Below the pieces are notes generated by a model. It made no database searches and was not told where the DNA came from. It was given only the letters and a program-made list of their open reading frames with translations. This document shows, piece by piece, positions 14,029 through 22,329 of a DNA stretch of 26,084 nt (the stretch's first letter is position 1; each line of letters opens with the position of its first letter). Source of the stretch: DATKRB01 sp036501425 (GTDB lineage: Bacteria > Actinomycetota > Acidimicrobiia > Acidimicrobiales > RAAP-2); assembly GCA_036501425.1 (NCBI GenBank), contig DASYAI010000068.1, positions 1 through 26,084 on the forward strand, given 5' to 3'. A program made the translations under genes and the position numbers.

Positions 14029-14065
14029 TGGACACGCCGCTATATCGGATCGATATACTGACCAG
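14029..14065 (+). promoter_or_regulatory. padR promoter with overlapping palindromic operator
   Basis: TATATCG-GAT-CGATATA (14041-14057) is a perfect 7-bp inverted repeat and a sharp A/T island in very GC-rich DNA. TATACT (14054-14059) is a near-consensus -10 that overlaps its right arm, and six bases later is ATG 14066, so the transcript should be leaderless. TGGACA (14029-14034) is a -35 candidate with a 19-base gap. The geometry fits autorepression by the PadR protein. Confidence 0.65.
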
Positions 14066-14725
14066 ATGCTGGATCTGGCCATCCTGGGCTTGCTGGAAGA
14101 CCGGGGCCTGCACGGGTACGAGATCCGGCGGCGGGTGCGCGAACAGCTGGGCCTGCTCGTCAACGTCTCGTTCGGCTCGCTGTACCCCGCGCTCGGACGG
14201 CTCGAGGCGGCCGGCGCGGTGACGACGGAGGAGACGACCCCGACCGCACCGCCCGCGCCGACGCCCCCCACCGGCTCGCTGAGCGGCGAGCTGGCCGTGC
14301 TGCGGGCCCGGCGACGGCCGGCCCCGCCGCGCGGCGGCCGGCGGGGCCGCAAGGTCTACACGATCACCGACGAGGGGCGGCGCCTCTTCGCCGAGCTACT
14401 GGCGGGGGAAGGCGCCGACGACGCCCGGAGCTTCGGCCTCCGGGTGAGCCTGGCCCGCCACCTGGCCCCCCAGGCCCGGGTGGCCCTGCTCGAGCGACGC
14501 CGGGGGGTGCTGGGCCAGCGCCTGGGCGAGGTCCGGGCGGCGACCGGTGGGGCTTCGCTGGACAGTTACGCCCGTTCGGTGATGGAGCACACGGCCGAGG
14601 GGATGGAGCAGGACATCCGCTGGATCGATCGGTTGATCGACGCCGAGCGGTCGCAGATCAGTGTCGGGACCGGCGCCAAGTCGCCCGACTGGAGCGGAAC
14701 CCGACGTGGAGGAGAACGACCATGA
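14066..14725 (+). CDS. PadR-family transcriptional regulator
   Basis: PadR proteins are dimeric winged-helix regulators, often autorepressed. The 219-residue protein opens MLDLAILGLLEDRGLHGYEIRRRVREQLG and continues SFGSLYPALGRLEAAGAV, the canonical PadR helix-turn-helix. The wing is interrupted by a Pro/Thr/Arg-rich insert of about 45 residues (56-100) before GRKVYTITDEGRRLFAELL. The C-terminal half is helical, as in longer PadR proteins used for dimerisation. Its stop overlaps the ino1 start in ATGA, so both are co-translated. A padR gene next to ino1 is also found in M. tuberculosis (Rv0047c/Rv0046c), suggesting that this regulator controls inositol synthesis. The ligand is unknown. Confidence 0.9.
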   Translation: MLDLAILGLLEDRGLHGYEIRRRVREQLGLLVNVSFGSLYPALGRLEAAGAVTTEETTPTAPPAPTPPTGSLSGELAVLRARRRPAPPRGGRRGRKVYTITDEGRRLFAELLAGEGADDARSFGLRVSLARHLAPQARVALLERRRGVLGQRLGEVRAATGGASLDSYARSVMEHTAEGMEQDIRWIDRLIDAERSQISVGTGAKSPDWSGTRRGGERP

Positions 14726-15828
14726 GCACCATCCGGTTGGCGATCGCCGGAGTCGGCAACTGCGCGAGCTCGCTCGTGCAGGGCATCTCGTACTACCGCG
14801 ACGCCGATCCCGACGACGTCGTCCCCGGCCTGATGCACGTGGTGCTCGGGGGCTACCACGTCCGTGACCTCACGCCGGTGGCCGCCTTCGACGTCGACGC
14901 GAGCAAGGTCGGCACCGACCTGGGCAAGGCCGTCTTCGCCGGACGCAACAACACCATCCGCTTCGCCGAGGTGGGCGAGCTGGGCATCACCGTCCAGCGG
15001 GGCCCGACCCTCGACGGCCTCGGGCGCTACTACCGCGACGTCGTGGACGAGTCGCCGGCACCGCCGGTCGACGTGGCCGAGGCGCTGGTGGCCTCCGGGG
15101 CCGAGGTGCTCGTCTCCTACCTGCCGGTCGGCTCCGAGGAGGCCCAGCGGTACTACGCCGAGGCCTGCCTGCGGGCGAAGGTGGCTTTCGTGAACGCCAT
15201 CCCCGTGTTCATCGCCTCGGATCCCGAGTGGGCGTCGCGCTTCGCGGAGGCCGGCGTGCCCATCGTGGGCGACGACATCAAGAGCCAGGTGGGCTCCACC
15301 ATCGTCCACCGGGTCCTCACCCGGCTGTTCGAGGACCGCGGCCTGGCGCTCGACCACACGTACCAGCTCAACGTGGGCGGGAACATGGACTTCCGCAACA
15401 TGCTCGACCGGGACCGGCTCGAGTCGAAGAAGATCTCCAAGACCCAGGCGGTGACCAGCCAGATCGAGCACACCCCGCTGCCGGCCGACGACATCCACAT
15501 CGGACCGTCGGACCACGTGCCCTGGCTGCTCGACCGCAAGTGGGCCTACATCCGCATGGAGGGCCGCAACTTCGGCGACGTGCCGCTCGAGCTCGAGCTC
15601 AAGCTGCAGGTGTGGGACTCGCCCAACTCGGCCGGGGTCATCATCGACGCCGTGCGTTGCGCCCGGCTGGCCCTCGACCGGGGCATCGGCGGGCCGCTGC
15701 TCGGCCCGAGCGCGTACTTCATGAAATCGCCCCCGGTGCAGTACCACGACGACCAGGCGTTCCAGATGGTGGAGGACTTCGCGCGGGGCGACGCCGGTCC
15801 CAGCTGGTCCCCGGGTCCTCCGAGCTGA
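14722..15828 (+). CDS. ino1: Inositol-3-phosphate synthase
   Basis: This NAD-dependent enzyme converts glucose 6-phosphate to 1D-myo-inositol 3-phosphate, the source of inositol for phosphatidylinositol lipids and mycothiol in actinobacteria. The 368-residue length matches the actinobacterial form. GVGNCASSL (10-18) binds NAD. The core has FVNAIPVFIASDPEW, VGDDIKSQVGSTIVHRVL and the signature QLNVGGNMDFRNMLDRDRLESKKISKTQAV, with active-site lysines. ATG 14722 has GGAGGA 8 bases upstream and overlaps the padR stop (ATGA). It is convergent with cca. Regulation is probably through the padR operator. Confidence 0.97.
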   Translation: MSTIRLAIAGVGNCASSLVQGISYYRDADPDDVVPGLMHVVLGGYHVRDLTPVAAFDVDASKVGTDLGKAVFAGRNNTIRFAEVGELGITVQRGPTLDGLGRYYRDVVDESPAPPVDVAEALVASGAEVLVSYLPVGSEEAQRYYAEACLRAKVAFVNAIPVFIASDPEWASRFAEAGVPIVGDDIKSQVGSTIVHRVLTRLFEDRGLALDHTYQLNVGGNMDFRNMLDRDRLESKKISKTQAVTSQIEHTPLPADDIHIGPSDHVPWLLDRKWAYIRMEGRNFGDVPLELELKLQVWDSPNSAGVIIDAVRCARLALDRGIGGPLLGPSAYFMKSPPVQYHDDQAFQMVEDFARGDAGPSWSPGPPS

Positions 15829-15896
15829 CGCCGGCGGGTCTGGGGCTGATCTGGCGATGGCAGGTCAGGCGGCCGGTCTGGCGGCGGTGCTGGGCG

Positions 15897-15909
15897 GGCT
15901 CGCCGAGCC
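15897..15909. terminator. Short hairpin between convergent ino1 and cca
   Basis: GGCTC-GCC-GAGCC is a perfect 5-bp stem with a 3-base loop, in the 96-base gap between the two stops. It could end either transcript. There is no T-run, so support is weak. Confidence 0.3.
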
Positions 15910-15924
15910 GCGCCCCCGGCACTT

Positions 15925-17367
15925 CTAGCGGCTCGCCCCCCCGGTAGCTCCCTGGCGCTCGGCCCACCAGGCATCGAGCCGCCGGTAGGCCTCGTCCTCT
16001 CCCAGCGGGCCCTCGTCGAGCCGCAGCTCGAGCAGGTGGGCCAGAGCCTCCCCCACGGCCCGGCCGGGCGGGATGCCCAGGTGGGACATGACCTGTGTAC
16101 CGTCGAGGTCGGGTCGGATGGCGTCGAGCGACTCGCGCTGGCGGAGCTCGGCGATCCGGCGCTCGAGCTCGTCCATCCGCCGGTCGAGGGCGCGGGCCTT
16201 GGCCGCATTGCGCGTGGTGCAGTCGCACCGGGTCAGCTCGTTCAGGCGGTCGAGCAACGGGCCGGCGTCGCGCACGTAGCGCCGCACGGCCCGGTCCGTC
16301 CACCCCAGCCGGTAGGTGTGGAAGCGCAGGTGGAGCTCCACCAGCCGCGCCACCACGTCGATGTCCTCACTCGGGTAGCGCAGGGCGGTCATCCGGGCCC
16401 GGGTCATGCGGGCGCCCACCACCTCGTGGTGGTGGAAGGTGACGCCGCCGTCGAGGAAGGCGCGGGTCCGCGGCTTGCCGACGTCGTGGAACAGCGCCGC
16501 GAGGCGGAGCACCCGGTCCGGCGAGGTCTTGTCGACCACCGCCAGCGTGTGGCCGAGCACGTCCTTGTGGCGGTGGATCGGGTCCTGCTCGAGCGCCAGC
16601 CCGGGCAGCTCGGGCAGGAACTCCCCCGCCAGCCCGGTGGAGACCACCAGCCCCAGGGCACGCGAGGGGACCTCCAGCACCATGATCTTGTCGAGCTCGT
16701 CGCGCACCCGCTCGGGCGACACGATCGCCAACCGCTCGCGCCCCGCACGCATGGCGGCGAGGACGTCGTCGTCGGGAACCAGCCCGTAGCGGGCGGCGAA
16801 TCGGGCGGCGCGCAGCATCCGCAACGGGTCGTCGGCGAAGGAGACGTCGGCGTCGAGGGGGGTCCGCAGACGCCGTGCCCCGAGGTCCCCGATGCCGTCG
16901 AACGGGTCGACCAGGGTCAGGTCGGGTAGCCGGAGCGCCATGGCGTTGACGGTGAAGTCCCGGCGCGACAGGTCCTGTTCGATCTGGTCGCCGAAACGGA
17001 CATCGGGCTTGCGCGAGTCAGGGCGGTAGACCTCCGCCCGGTGGGTGGTGATCTCGTAGTCCACCCCGGCCCGGCGGCAACCGATCGTGCCGAACCGCTT
17101 GCCCTGGGTCCACACCGCATCGGCCCAGCCGGTCACGATCGCCTCGATGCGCTCGGGCCTGGCGTCGGTGGTGAGGTCGATGTCCGAAGTGAGGGGGCCG
17201 GCGGCCGGCGCTGCGGCCAGGAGGGCGTCGCGGACCGACCCCCCCACGAGGTACAGGGCGTGGCCGGCGGCCGCGAACCGCTCCGCCAGTTCGGAGGTGA
17301 CGCGGACCAAGGGCGCGAAGCGTTCGGGGACCGCCGTGGACTGCACCAGACCACGGTAGTGCGTCAC
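15925..17367 (-). CDS. cca: CCA tRNA nucleotidyltransferase
   Basis: This enzyme adds or repairs the 3' CCA end of tRNAs without a template. The 480-residue protein has the class II nucleotidyltransferase head: LYLVGGSVRDALL (GGSVRD 42-47), the metal-binding SDIDLTTDA (D62, D64), RRDFTVNAMA (135-144), and RMLRAARFAARYG. An HD domain follows (HRHKDVLGHT, then ALFHDVGKPRT with H294-D295), giving the longer form common in actinobacteria. In M. tuberculosis the homologue is annotated pcnA and also lies divergent to the mutT4-DUF6049-mviN run. The GTG start at 17367 leaves 33 bases to the divergent DUF6049 gene. mutT4 is absent here. Confidence 0.93.
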   Translation of the reverse strand: MTHYRGLVQSTAVPERFAPLVRVTSELAERFAAAGHALYLVGGSVRDALLAAAPAAGPLTSDIDLTTDARPERIEAIVTGWADAVWTQGKRFGTIGCRRAGVDYEITTHRAEVYRPDSRKPDVRFGDQIEQDLSRRDFTVNAMALRLPDLTLVDPFDGIGDLGARRLRTPLDADVSFADDPLRMLRAARFAARYGLVPDDDVLAAMRAGRERLAIVSPERVRDELDKIMVLEVPSRALGLVVSTGLAGEFLPELPGLALEQDPIHRHKDVLGHTLAVVDKTSPDRVLRLAALFHDVGKPRTRAFLDGGVTFHHHEVVGARMTRARMTALRYPSEDIDVVARLVELHLRFHTYRLGWTDRAVRRYVRDAGPLLDRLNELTRCDCTTRNAAKARALDRRMDELERRIAELRQRESLDAIRPDLDGTQVMSHLGIPPGRAVGEALAHLLELRLDEGPLGEDEAYRRLDAWWAERQGATGGASR

Positions 17368-17380
17368 GGTTCAGCTCCCG

Positions 17381-17400
17381 GCAACGGTTAGCGTTGCCCG
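17381..17400 (+). promoter_or_regulatory. DUF6049 promoter with inverted repeat, divergent from cca
   Basis: GCAACG-GTTAG-CGTTGC (17381-17397) is a perfect 6-bp inverted repeat. It contains TAGCGT (17389-17394), a TANNNT -10 ending 6 bases before GTG 17401. The entire cca-DUF6049 gap is 33 bases, so a protein on this site could affect both genes. Confidence 0.5.
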
Positions 17401-19569
17401 GTGGCCTCGCGGTTCGGTCGGGCGCTCGGGCCGGGGGCACTCGTGATCTGGGCGACCTTGGTGACCTCCGGAATGCTCGTCGCCTGCACGTCGCTCGGGC
17501 TCCTCCCCGCGCTCGACCCGCCCGCCGGCGCGGCGACCACCGCCGGTGCCACCCCGGGTGCGGCGGCCGCGACCGCCCCGGCCGCCGCGGGAGGGACCGC
17601 CCTCGAGCTGGCCGGCCAGAGCGCCTGGGTGACCCCGACTGCGCCGGGCTTCTCCCTCAGCGTGGTCACCCACCGGGGGCGCCAGTCTGGAAGCCTTGCC
17701 CTCTACGTGACCGTCTACCAGCGCCTCGTGACGAGGACCGGCTTCGCCCAGGCCCTGGCGGGCACCCCGTCGGGCACGGTGATCGACCAGCTCGGCCCGA
17801 TCGCCGACCCGGGGTCGCCGACGGCCCAGACGGTCGACCTGCAGGTCGGGACCCGGTCGGTGCCGCTCGGCTCGTCGACCACCGCGCTCGGTCTCGACTG
17901 CAGCGGTGCGACGCCATGCAGCGGTGTCTACCCGGTGGTGGTCGCCCTCCGGGCGCGCGCCGGAGGTCCGGTGCTCTCCCGCCTCGACACCTTCTTGACC
18001 TACGTGGAGCAGCCGAGCGCCGATCCCCTCCGCTTCGCCCTGGTGCTGCCCGTCGCCACGCCGGTGCAGGTCCGCCGCACCACCGATCCGACCGCCGCCC
18101 TCTCCTCGCCGTCGACCGCCGCGGCCACCCGCCTGGCCGGCGCGGTGCGCGCCGTCGCCGGCCAGCCGGACGTCCCCACCACCCTGCTGGTGGATCCCCA
18201 CACCGTGCAGCGACTGGCCGGGGGCTCGGCGGCGGATCACCAGACAGTCGCCGGCCTGGCATCGCTCTCGTCGACCGCCGACGTCGAGATCCCGAGCGCA
18301 CCGTTCGTCCCGGTCGACCTGGGGGCACTGGCCGGCGCCGGGCTCACCGGCGAGATCACGTACCAGATGGAGGTCGGCTCGGCCGCGCTGGTCCGGTCGG
18401 GCATCCACACCGACCCGGTCGCGACCTCCCCGTGGGTCTCGCCCGGCGCCCCCTCGGGCGCCCTCGCCGCCGGGATGGCCGACGCCGGGGTAGCGCACGT
18501 CGTGATCCCCGAGAGCGCGCTCGACACGAGCGCCGACCGCTACGGGGTCACCCAACCGTTCGCCCTGACCGCCGGCCGGGGCCCGGCGGTGAGCGCGGCC
18601 GCGGCCGACACCGGGCTCGACGCCCACTTCGACCGGGTCGGCAGCGACCCGGTGCTCGCCGCCCAGCAGCTCCTGGCCGACCTGGCCTTCATCGAGTACG
18701 AGAGCCCCTACGACGCGGCTCCCCGAGGCGTCGTCGCCGTCGCACCGACCCGCGCCGTCGACGGTCGGTTCGTCGCCGCCGTCCTGGCCGGTCTCTCGCA
18801 GAACCCCAACGTGAGCGCGGTCACCCTCGACCAGTTCTTCACCCAGGTGCCGGCGGGCACCAACGGCGCGCCGGCGGCGCGGACGGTCACCGGGACGGGC
18901 GGGGCCGCCATGTCGGTTCCCCTGGCCGACCGGGTGTCGATGGCCCGGCAGCGCAACGACGCCTTCGACAGCGCGGTGCGGGGGGCTCCGCCGGTGCTGA
19001 CGTCGCTCGACGACCTGCTCCTCGCCAGCGAGTCGGACGACCTCGGGGCCTCCGGCGGGCTGCGGGCGGTCGGGATCTACGAGGCAGCCCTCGGCGCGCA
19101 GCTCGCCCAGGTGCAGCTGTCCACGGTACGGACCATCACCCTGACGTCGAGGACCGGGAGCATCCCGGTGACCTTCCTCTCCAGCGCCCAGTACAGCCTG
19201 GTGGGCGACGTGCAGCTCACGAGCGACAAGTTCACCTTCCCCAACGGGTCGACGCTCGACGCCTACCGGATCGACCGGGCCACCAACACGGCCGCCGTCG
19301 CCGTCGTCGCACGAACCTCGGGCGACCTGCCGCTGCGGATCGCCCTGGTGGCGCCGCACGCCGATCCGGGTGCGCCGCCCCTGGTGATCGCCCACGGCGA
19401 GATCACCATCCGCTCCACCGCCACCTCGGTGGTCGGGATCGTGCTGACCCTGGTCGCCGCGGCGGTGCTCCTCGCATGGTGGGTGAGGACCTGGCGTCGC
19501 GGGCGGCGCCAGGGTGGGCGGGGCCGCACCCCCGGGCCCCGCGGTGTGCCCTCCGGCCTCGCCGAGTGA
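17401..19569 (+). CDS. DUF6049 family membrane-anchored protein
   Basis: This 722-residue protein sits where actinobacteria encode a DUF6049 protein, just before murJ (M. tuberculosis Rv3909 before Rv3910). It has an N-terminal hydrophobic signal (13-28). LVAC at 26-29 fits a lipobox, so it may be a lipoprotein. A low-complexity Ala/Thr/Gly stretch (41-64) follows. The extracytoplasmic body has DUF6049-like beta domains: LRFALVLPVATPVQ, then TTLLVDPHTVQRL and a late GSIPVTFLSSAQYSLVGDVQLTSDKFTFPNG. A membrane helix at about 675-694 and an Arg-rich cytoplasmic tail end the protein. GTG 17401 has a leaderless-type promoter. The spacing to murJ is 7 bases, suggesting a shared role in cell-wall export; the biochemical function is not known. 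Confidence 0.8.
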   Translation: MASRFGRALGPGALVIWATLVTSGMLVACTSLGLLPALDPPAGAATTAGATPGAAAATAPAAAGGTALELAGQSAWVTPTAPGFSLSVVTHRGRQSGSLALYVTVYQRLVTRTGFAQALAGTPSGTVIDQLGPIADPGSPTAQTVDLQVGTRSVPLGSSTTALGLDCSGATPCSGVYPVVVALRARAGGPVLSRLDTFLTYVEQPSADPLRFALVLPVATPVQVRRTTDPTAALSSPSTAAATRLAGAVRAVAGQPDVPTTLLVDPHTVQRLAGGSAADHQTVAGLASLSSTADVEIPSAPFVPVDLGALAGAGLTGEITYQMEVGSAALVRSGIHTDPVATSPWVSPGAPSGALAAGMADAGVAHVVIPESALDTSADRYGVTQPFALTAGRGPAVSAAAADTGLDAHFDRVGSDPVLAAQQLLADLAFIEYESPYDAAPRGVVAVAPTRAVDGRFVAAVLAGLSQNPNVSAVTLDQFFTQVPAGTNGAPAARTVTGTGGAAMSVPLADRVSMARQRNDAFDSAVRGAPPVLTSLDDLLLASESDDLGASGGLRAVGIYEAALGAQLAQVQLSTVRTITLTSRTGSIPVTFLSSAQYSLVGDVQLTSDKFTFPNGSTLDAYRIDRATNTAAVAVVARTSGDLPLRIALVAPHADPGAPPLVIAHGEITIRSTATSVVGIVLTLVAAAVLLAWWVRTWRRGRRQGGRGRTPGPRGVPSGLAE

Positions 19570-19576
19570 GCCCGCG

Positions 19577-21439
19577 ATGAGCCGGCGAGCGGACAGCCAG
19601 GACCGGGCGGACCGGCCGCCGGGCGGGCCCTCCCCCGCCGCCCGCGCGCCCCAGCACGCCCGCAGCGACGGGCCGCCCGTCGGCGCCGGGCCCGACCCGG
19701 GTCCGGGCGCGGTCGGCGGCTCCCCCCCGCTCGCCCCCGGGGTGGGGACGCCCGAGACCGCCCCAGAGGGCCCCGGGGGGGGTGGCCTGCAGCGCGCCAC
19801 CCTCTTGATGGGGGTCGGCACGGCCGTCTCGCGGCTGACCGGGGTGCTGCGCGTAGTGGCCCTGGCGGCGGCACTGGGCTCGAACCACCTGGCCGACGGG
19901 TACAACCTGGCCAACACCGCCCCCAACATGCTCTACGACGTGGTGCTCGGCGGCGTCCTGTCGGCCACCTTCATCCCGGTGTTCGTCGACCGCCTGACCT
20001 CGCGCAGCGAGCGCGAGGCGTGGCGGGCGATCTCGGCCGTGATCAGCCTGTCGATCGTCGTCCTCGCCGCGGCGACCCTCGTCTTCTGGCTGGCCGCCCC
20101 GGTCGTCATCACCGCGGTCACCGCCCTCGACCCGACGCACGGCGCCCTGAGCGCCGCCGCCCGGCTCCACGAGCGCTCGGTCGCCACCAGCCTGCTGCGG
20201 TGGTTCGTCCCCCAGGTGTTCTTCTACGGGCTCATCAGCCTCACGACGGCGCTGCTCAACTCCCGCCGGCGCTTCGTCGCCCCCATGTGGGTGCCGATCG
20301 CCAACAACGTCGTGTGCATCGCGGTGCTGCTGTGGTTCCACGAGGTGACCGCCCACGGCCCGGCCTCGCTGGTCACCGTGTCGCACAACCACGGCGAGCT
20401 CCTCCTGCTGGGCCTGGGCACCACCGCCGGGGTGGTCGTCCAGGCGGTCCTCCTGCTGGTGAGCCTCCGAGGCTCGAGGTACCCGCTGCTGCGGTGGCGC
20501 TGGGACCCCCGGCACGAGGCCGTCCGCACGATCCTGCACCTCAGCACCTGGACCTTCGGGTTCGTGGTGGCGAACCAGGTGGCCCTCTTCGTGACCCTGG
20601 CCCTGGCCGGCAGCGCCTCGGGGCCCGACCCGGTGTCCTCGTGGACCTACGCCTACACCTTCTTGCAGATGCCTTACGCGGTGGTGGCCGTCTCGATCAT
20701 GAGCGCGGTCACCCCGGACCTCGCCACCCGATGGAGCAGCCAGGACCTCCCCGGGTTCCGCAAGCGGCTGACCGGAGGGCTCCGCGCGGTGCTGGTCATC
20801 ATCATCCCGGCGGCCGTCGGCATGCTGCTGCTGGCCAGGCCAGCCGCCGCCCTGCTCCTCGCCCACGGGTCGACCTCGGTGACCCAGACCGAGCCCACCG
20901 GCTCGGCCCTGGCCGTCTTCGCCGTCGGGCTGCCCGGCTTCTGCGCCTTCCTCTACGTCGTCCGGGTCCTCCAGGCGATGCAGCGGACCAAGGTCGCCTT
21001 CTGGCTCTACCTGGTGGAGAACGGGCTCAACATCGTGCTGGCCGTCGCCCTGGTCGGACCGCTCGGCGTGCGGGGCCTGGCGCTCGCCCTGGCCCTGGCC
21101 TACAGCGCCGCCGCCGTGGTGGGCATCGCCGTCCTGCGCCGCTGGCTGGGGCCGCTGGCCCCCTGGCGCACCTGGGCCCCGCTCGGGCCGGTCGCCGTGT
21201 GCACCGCGGCCATGGCGGTGGTCGTCCTGGTGGTCTCCAACCTCAGCGGCAGCACCAGCCTGCCCCTTCTGGTGCTCCGGGTGCTCGGGGCGAGCGCCGC
21301 CGGGGGGGCCGCCTTCGCCGGGGCGGCGGTGCTGCTGGCCCGGCGCGCCGCCCGGGCAGCCCGGGCTCGTCGGGGCCCGGTGTGGATCGCCGGCACCACC
21401 ACCCCGCCCGGCGCGGTGCGGACGCGGCCCCGCCACTGA
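19577..21439 (+). CDS. murJ: Lipid II flippase MurJ (MviN)
   Basis: MurJ moves lipid II, the peptidoglycan precursor, across the cytoplasmic membrane. The 620-residue protein starts with about 72 disordered, Pro/Gly-rich residues. The MATE-like core follows, with about 14 membrane helices. Family marks include TAVSRLTGVLRVVALAAALGSNHLADGYNLANTAPNMLYDVVLGGVLSATFIPVF; the usual arginine-rich region after NxLP is changed to NMLYDVV. Later come SLTTALLNSRRRFVAPMWVPIANNVV and the RVLQAMQRTKVAFWLYLVENGLNIVLA repeat half. The mycobacterial homologue has an extra pseudokinase domain; here the protein ends in a short basic tail. ATG 19577 is 7 bases after DUF6049. CwlM, a regulator of this pathway in mycobacteria, is encoded 2.7 kb downstream. 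Confidence 0.92.
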   Translation: MSRRADSQDRADRPPGGPSPAARAPQHARSDGPPVGAGPDPGPGAVGGSPPLAPGVGTPETAPEGPGGGGLQRATLLMGVGTAVSRLTGVLRVVALAAALGSNHLADGYNLANTAPNMLYDVVLGGVLSATFIPVFVDRLTSRSEREAWRAISAVISLSIVVLAAATLVFWLAAPVVITAVTALDPTHGALSAAARLHERSVATSLLRWFVPQVFFYGLISLTTALLNSRRRFVAPMWVPIANNVVCIAVLLWFHEVTAHGPASLVTVSHNHGELLLLGLGTTAGVVVQAVLLLVSLRGSRYPLLRWRWDPRHEAVRTILHLSTWTFGFVVANQVALFVTLALAGSASGPDPVSSWTYAYTFLQMPYAVVAVSIMSAVTPDLATRWSSQDLPGFRKRLTGGLRAVLVIIIPAAVGMLLLARPAAALLLAHGSTSVTQTEPTGSALAVFAVGLPGFCAFLYVVRVLQAMQRTKVAFWLYLVENGLNIVLAVALVGPLGVRGLALALALAYSAAAVVGIAVLRRWLGPLAPWRTWAPLGPVAVCTAAMAVVVLVVSNLSGSTSLPLLVLRVLGASAAGGAAFAGAAVLLARRAARAARARRGPVWIAGTTTPPGAVRTRPRH

Positions 21440-21462
21440 GGCCGTGGCAGACTCTCGCCCCG

Positions 21463-22329
21463 ATGAGCGGCGTGCGGATCGTCACCGACAGCGCGTGTGA
21501 CCTGTCACCCGAGCTGGCCGGGCGGCACCGGATCTCGGTCGTGCCGCTCACCATCCGCTTCGGCGACGAGGAGCTCGTCGACCGCCAGGACCTCTCACCG
21601 GCGGAGTTCTGGCGTCGCTGCCGGAGCGCGACCCAGCTGCCCACCACCGCCGCACCGTCGCCCGGAGCGTTCGCGGCCGCCTTCGAAGCAGCAGCCGAGG
21701 ACGCCGACGGCGTGCTCTGCCTCACCATCTCCTCCCTCCTCTCGGCCACGTACCAGTCGGCGCTGGCCGCAGCCGAGCACCCCCTCGGCGTTCCGGTCCA
21801 GGTCCTCGACACCCGAACCGTCACCGTCGGCCAGGCGCTGCTGGCACTCTCGGCCGCCGACGCCGCCGACGAGGGGCGCTCCCTGCCCGAGATCGTGGCC
21901 CGGCTGGAGGACGAGATGGCCCGCACCGAGGTGATCGGGGTGGTCGACACCCTCGACCACCTCCAGCGGGGCGGGCGCATCGGAGGGGCCCGGGCGCTGC
22001 TCGGATCGATGCTCTCGATCAAGCCGGTCATCGCCGTGCGGGAGGGGGTCGTGGCCCAGGAGTCGCGGCAGCGCACCCGCGCCCGGTCGCTCCAGTACCT
22101 GGCGGACAAGGTGCGCGCGGCGGGGCCGCTGGTCCGGCTCGCGGTGGCCGACGGCAACGCGCCGGACATCGGGGTCCTGCTGTCGATGCTCGAGCCGGTG
22201 CAGGTCGAGCACGAGATGGTGGTGGTCGACCTGGGCCCGGTGGTCGGGTCCCACGCCGGGCCCGGCACCGTGGGCGTGTGCTATCAGCGGCCGTCGGCCG
22301 GGCCGGGCGCGACTAGCCTGCGACCATGA
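21463..22329 (+). CDS. DegV family (fatty-acid-binding) protein
   Basis: DegV proteins bind a fatty acid and, in bacteria that have FakA, present it as an acyl-phosphate substrate (FakB role). The 288-residue protein begins RIVTDSACDLSPELAGRHRISVVPLTIRFGDEELVDR and has QLPTTAAPSPGAF, then LTISSLLSATYQSA and the family signature DTLDHLQRGGRIGGARALLGSMLSIKPVI. Length is normal and all signatures are intact. It starts 23 bases after murJ and its TGA overlaps the ATG of a 16-codon ORF (ATGA). In mycobacteria this position, between mviN and trxB, is held by sigM and its anti-sigma factor. No fakA is in the window, so partner and lipid are unknown. Confidence 0.93.
   Translation: MSGVRIVTDSACDLSPELAGRHRISVVPLTIRFGDEELVDRQDLSPAEFWRRCRSATQLPTTAAPSPGAFAAAFEAAAEDADGVLCLTISSLLSATYQSALAAAEHPLGVPVQVLDTRTVTVGQALLALSAADAADEGRSLPEIVARLEDEMARTEVIGVVDTLDHLQRGGRIGGARALLGSMLSIKPVIAVREGVVAQESRQRTRARSLQYLADKVRAAGPLVRLAVADGNAPDIGVLLSMLEPVQVEHEMVVVDLGPVVGSHAGPGTVGVCYQRPSAGPGATSLRP
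22314..22325 (+). promoter_or_regulatory. Leaderless-type promoter inside the DegV 3' end
   Basis: TAGCCT (22314-22319) and a 6-base spacer lie directly before ATG 22326. This is the same hexamer and spacing as at the DUF5318 gene. It would give the downstream genes (bridging ORF, membrane protein, perhaps trxB) their own transcript. No -35 is evident. Confidence 0.45.

Noticed and set aside
17371..19929. A very long open frame on the minus strand (about 850 codons) opposite the DUF6049 gene
   Set aside because: Its product is low-complexity Gly/Arg/His sequence, typical of the complement of GC-rich coding DNA; the plus-strand gene has clear domains.
19403..21436. Long minus-strand frame opposite murJ
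   Set aside because: Same shadow pattern; MurJ membrane helices on the plus strand explain the base composition.
21440..21462. Leaderless promoter for the DegV gene (CAGACT before ATG 21463)
   Set aside because: The hexamer lacks the TA start and the spacing is 9 bases; co-transcription with murJ is simpler.
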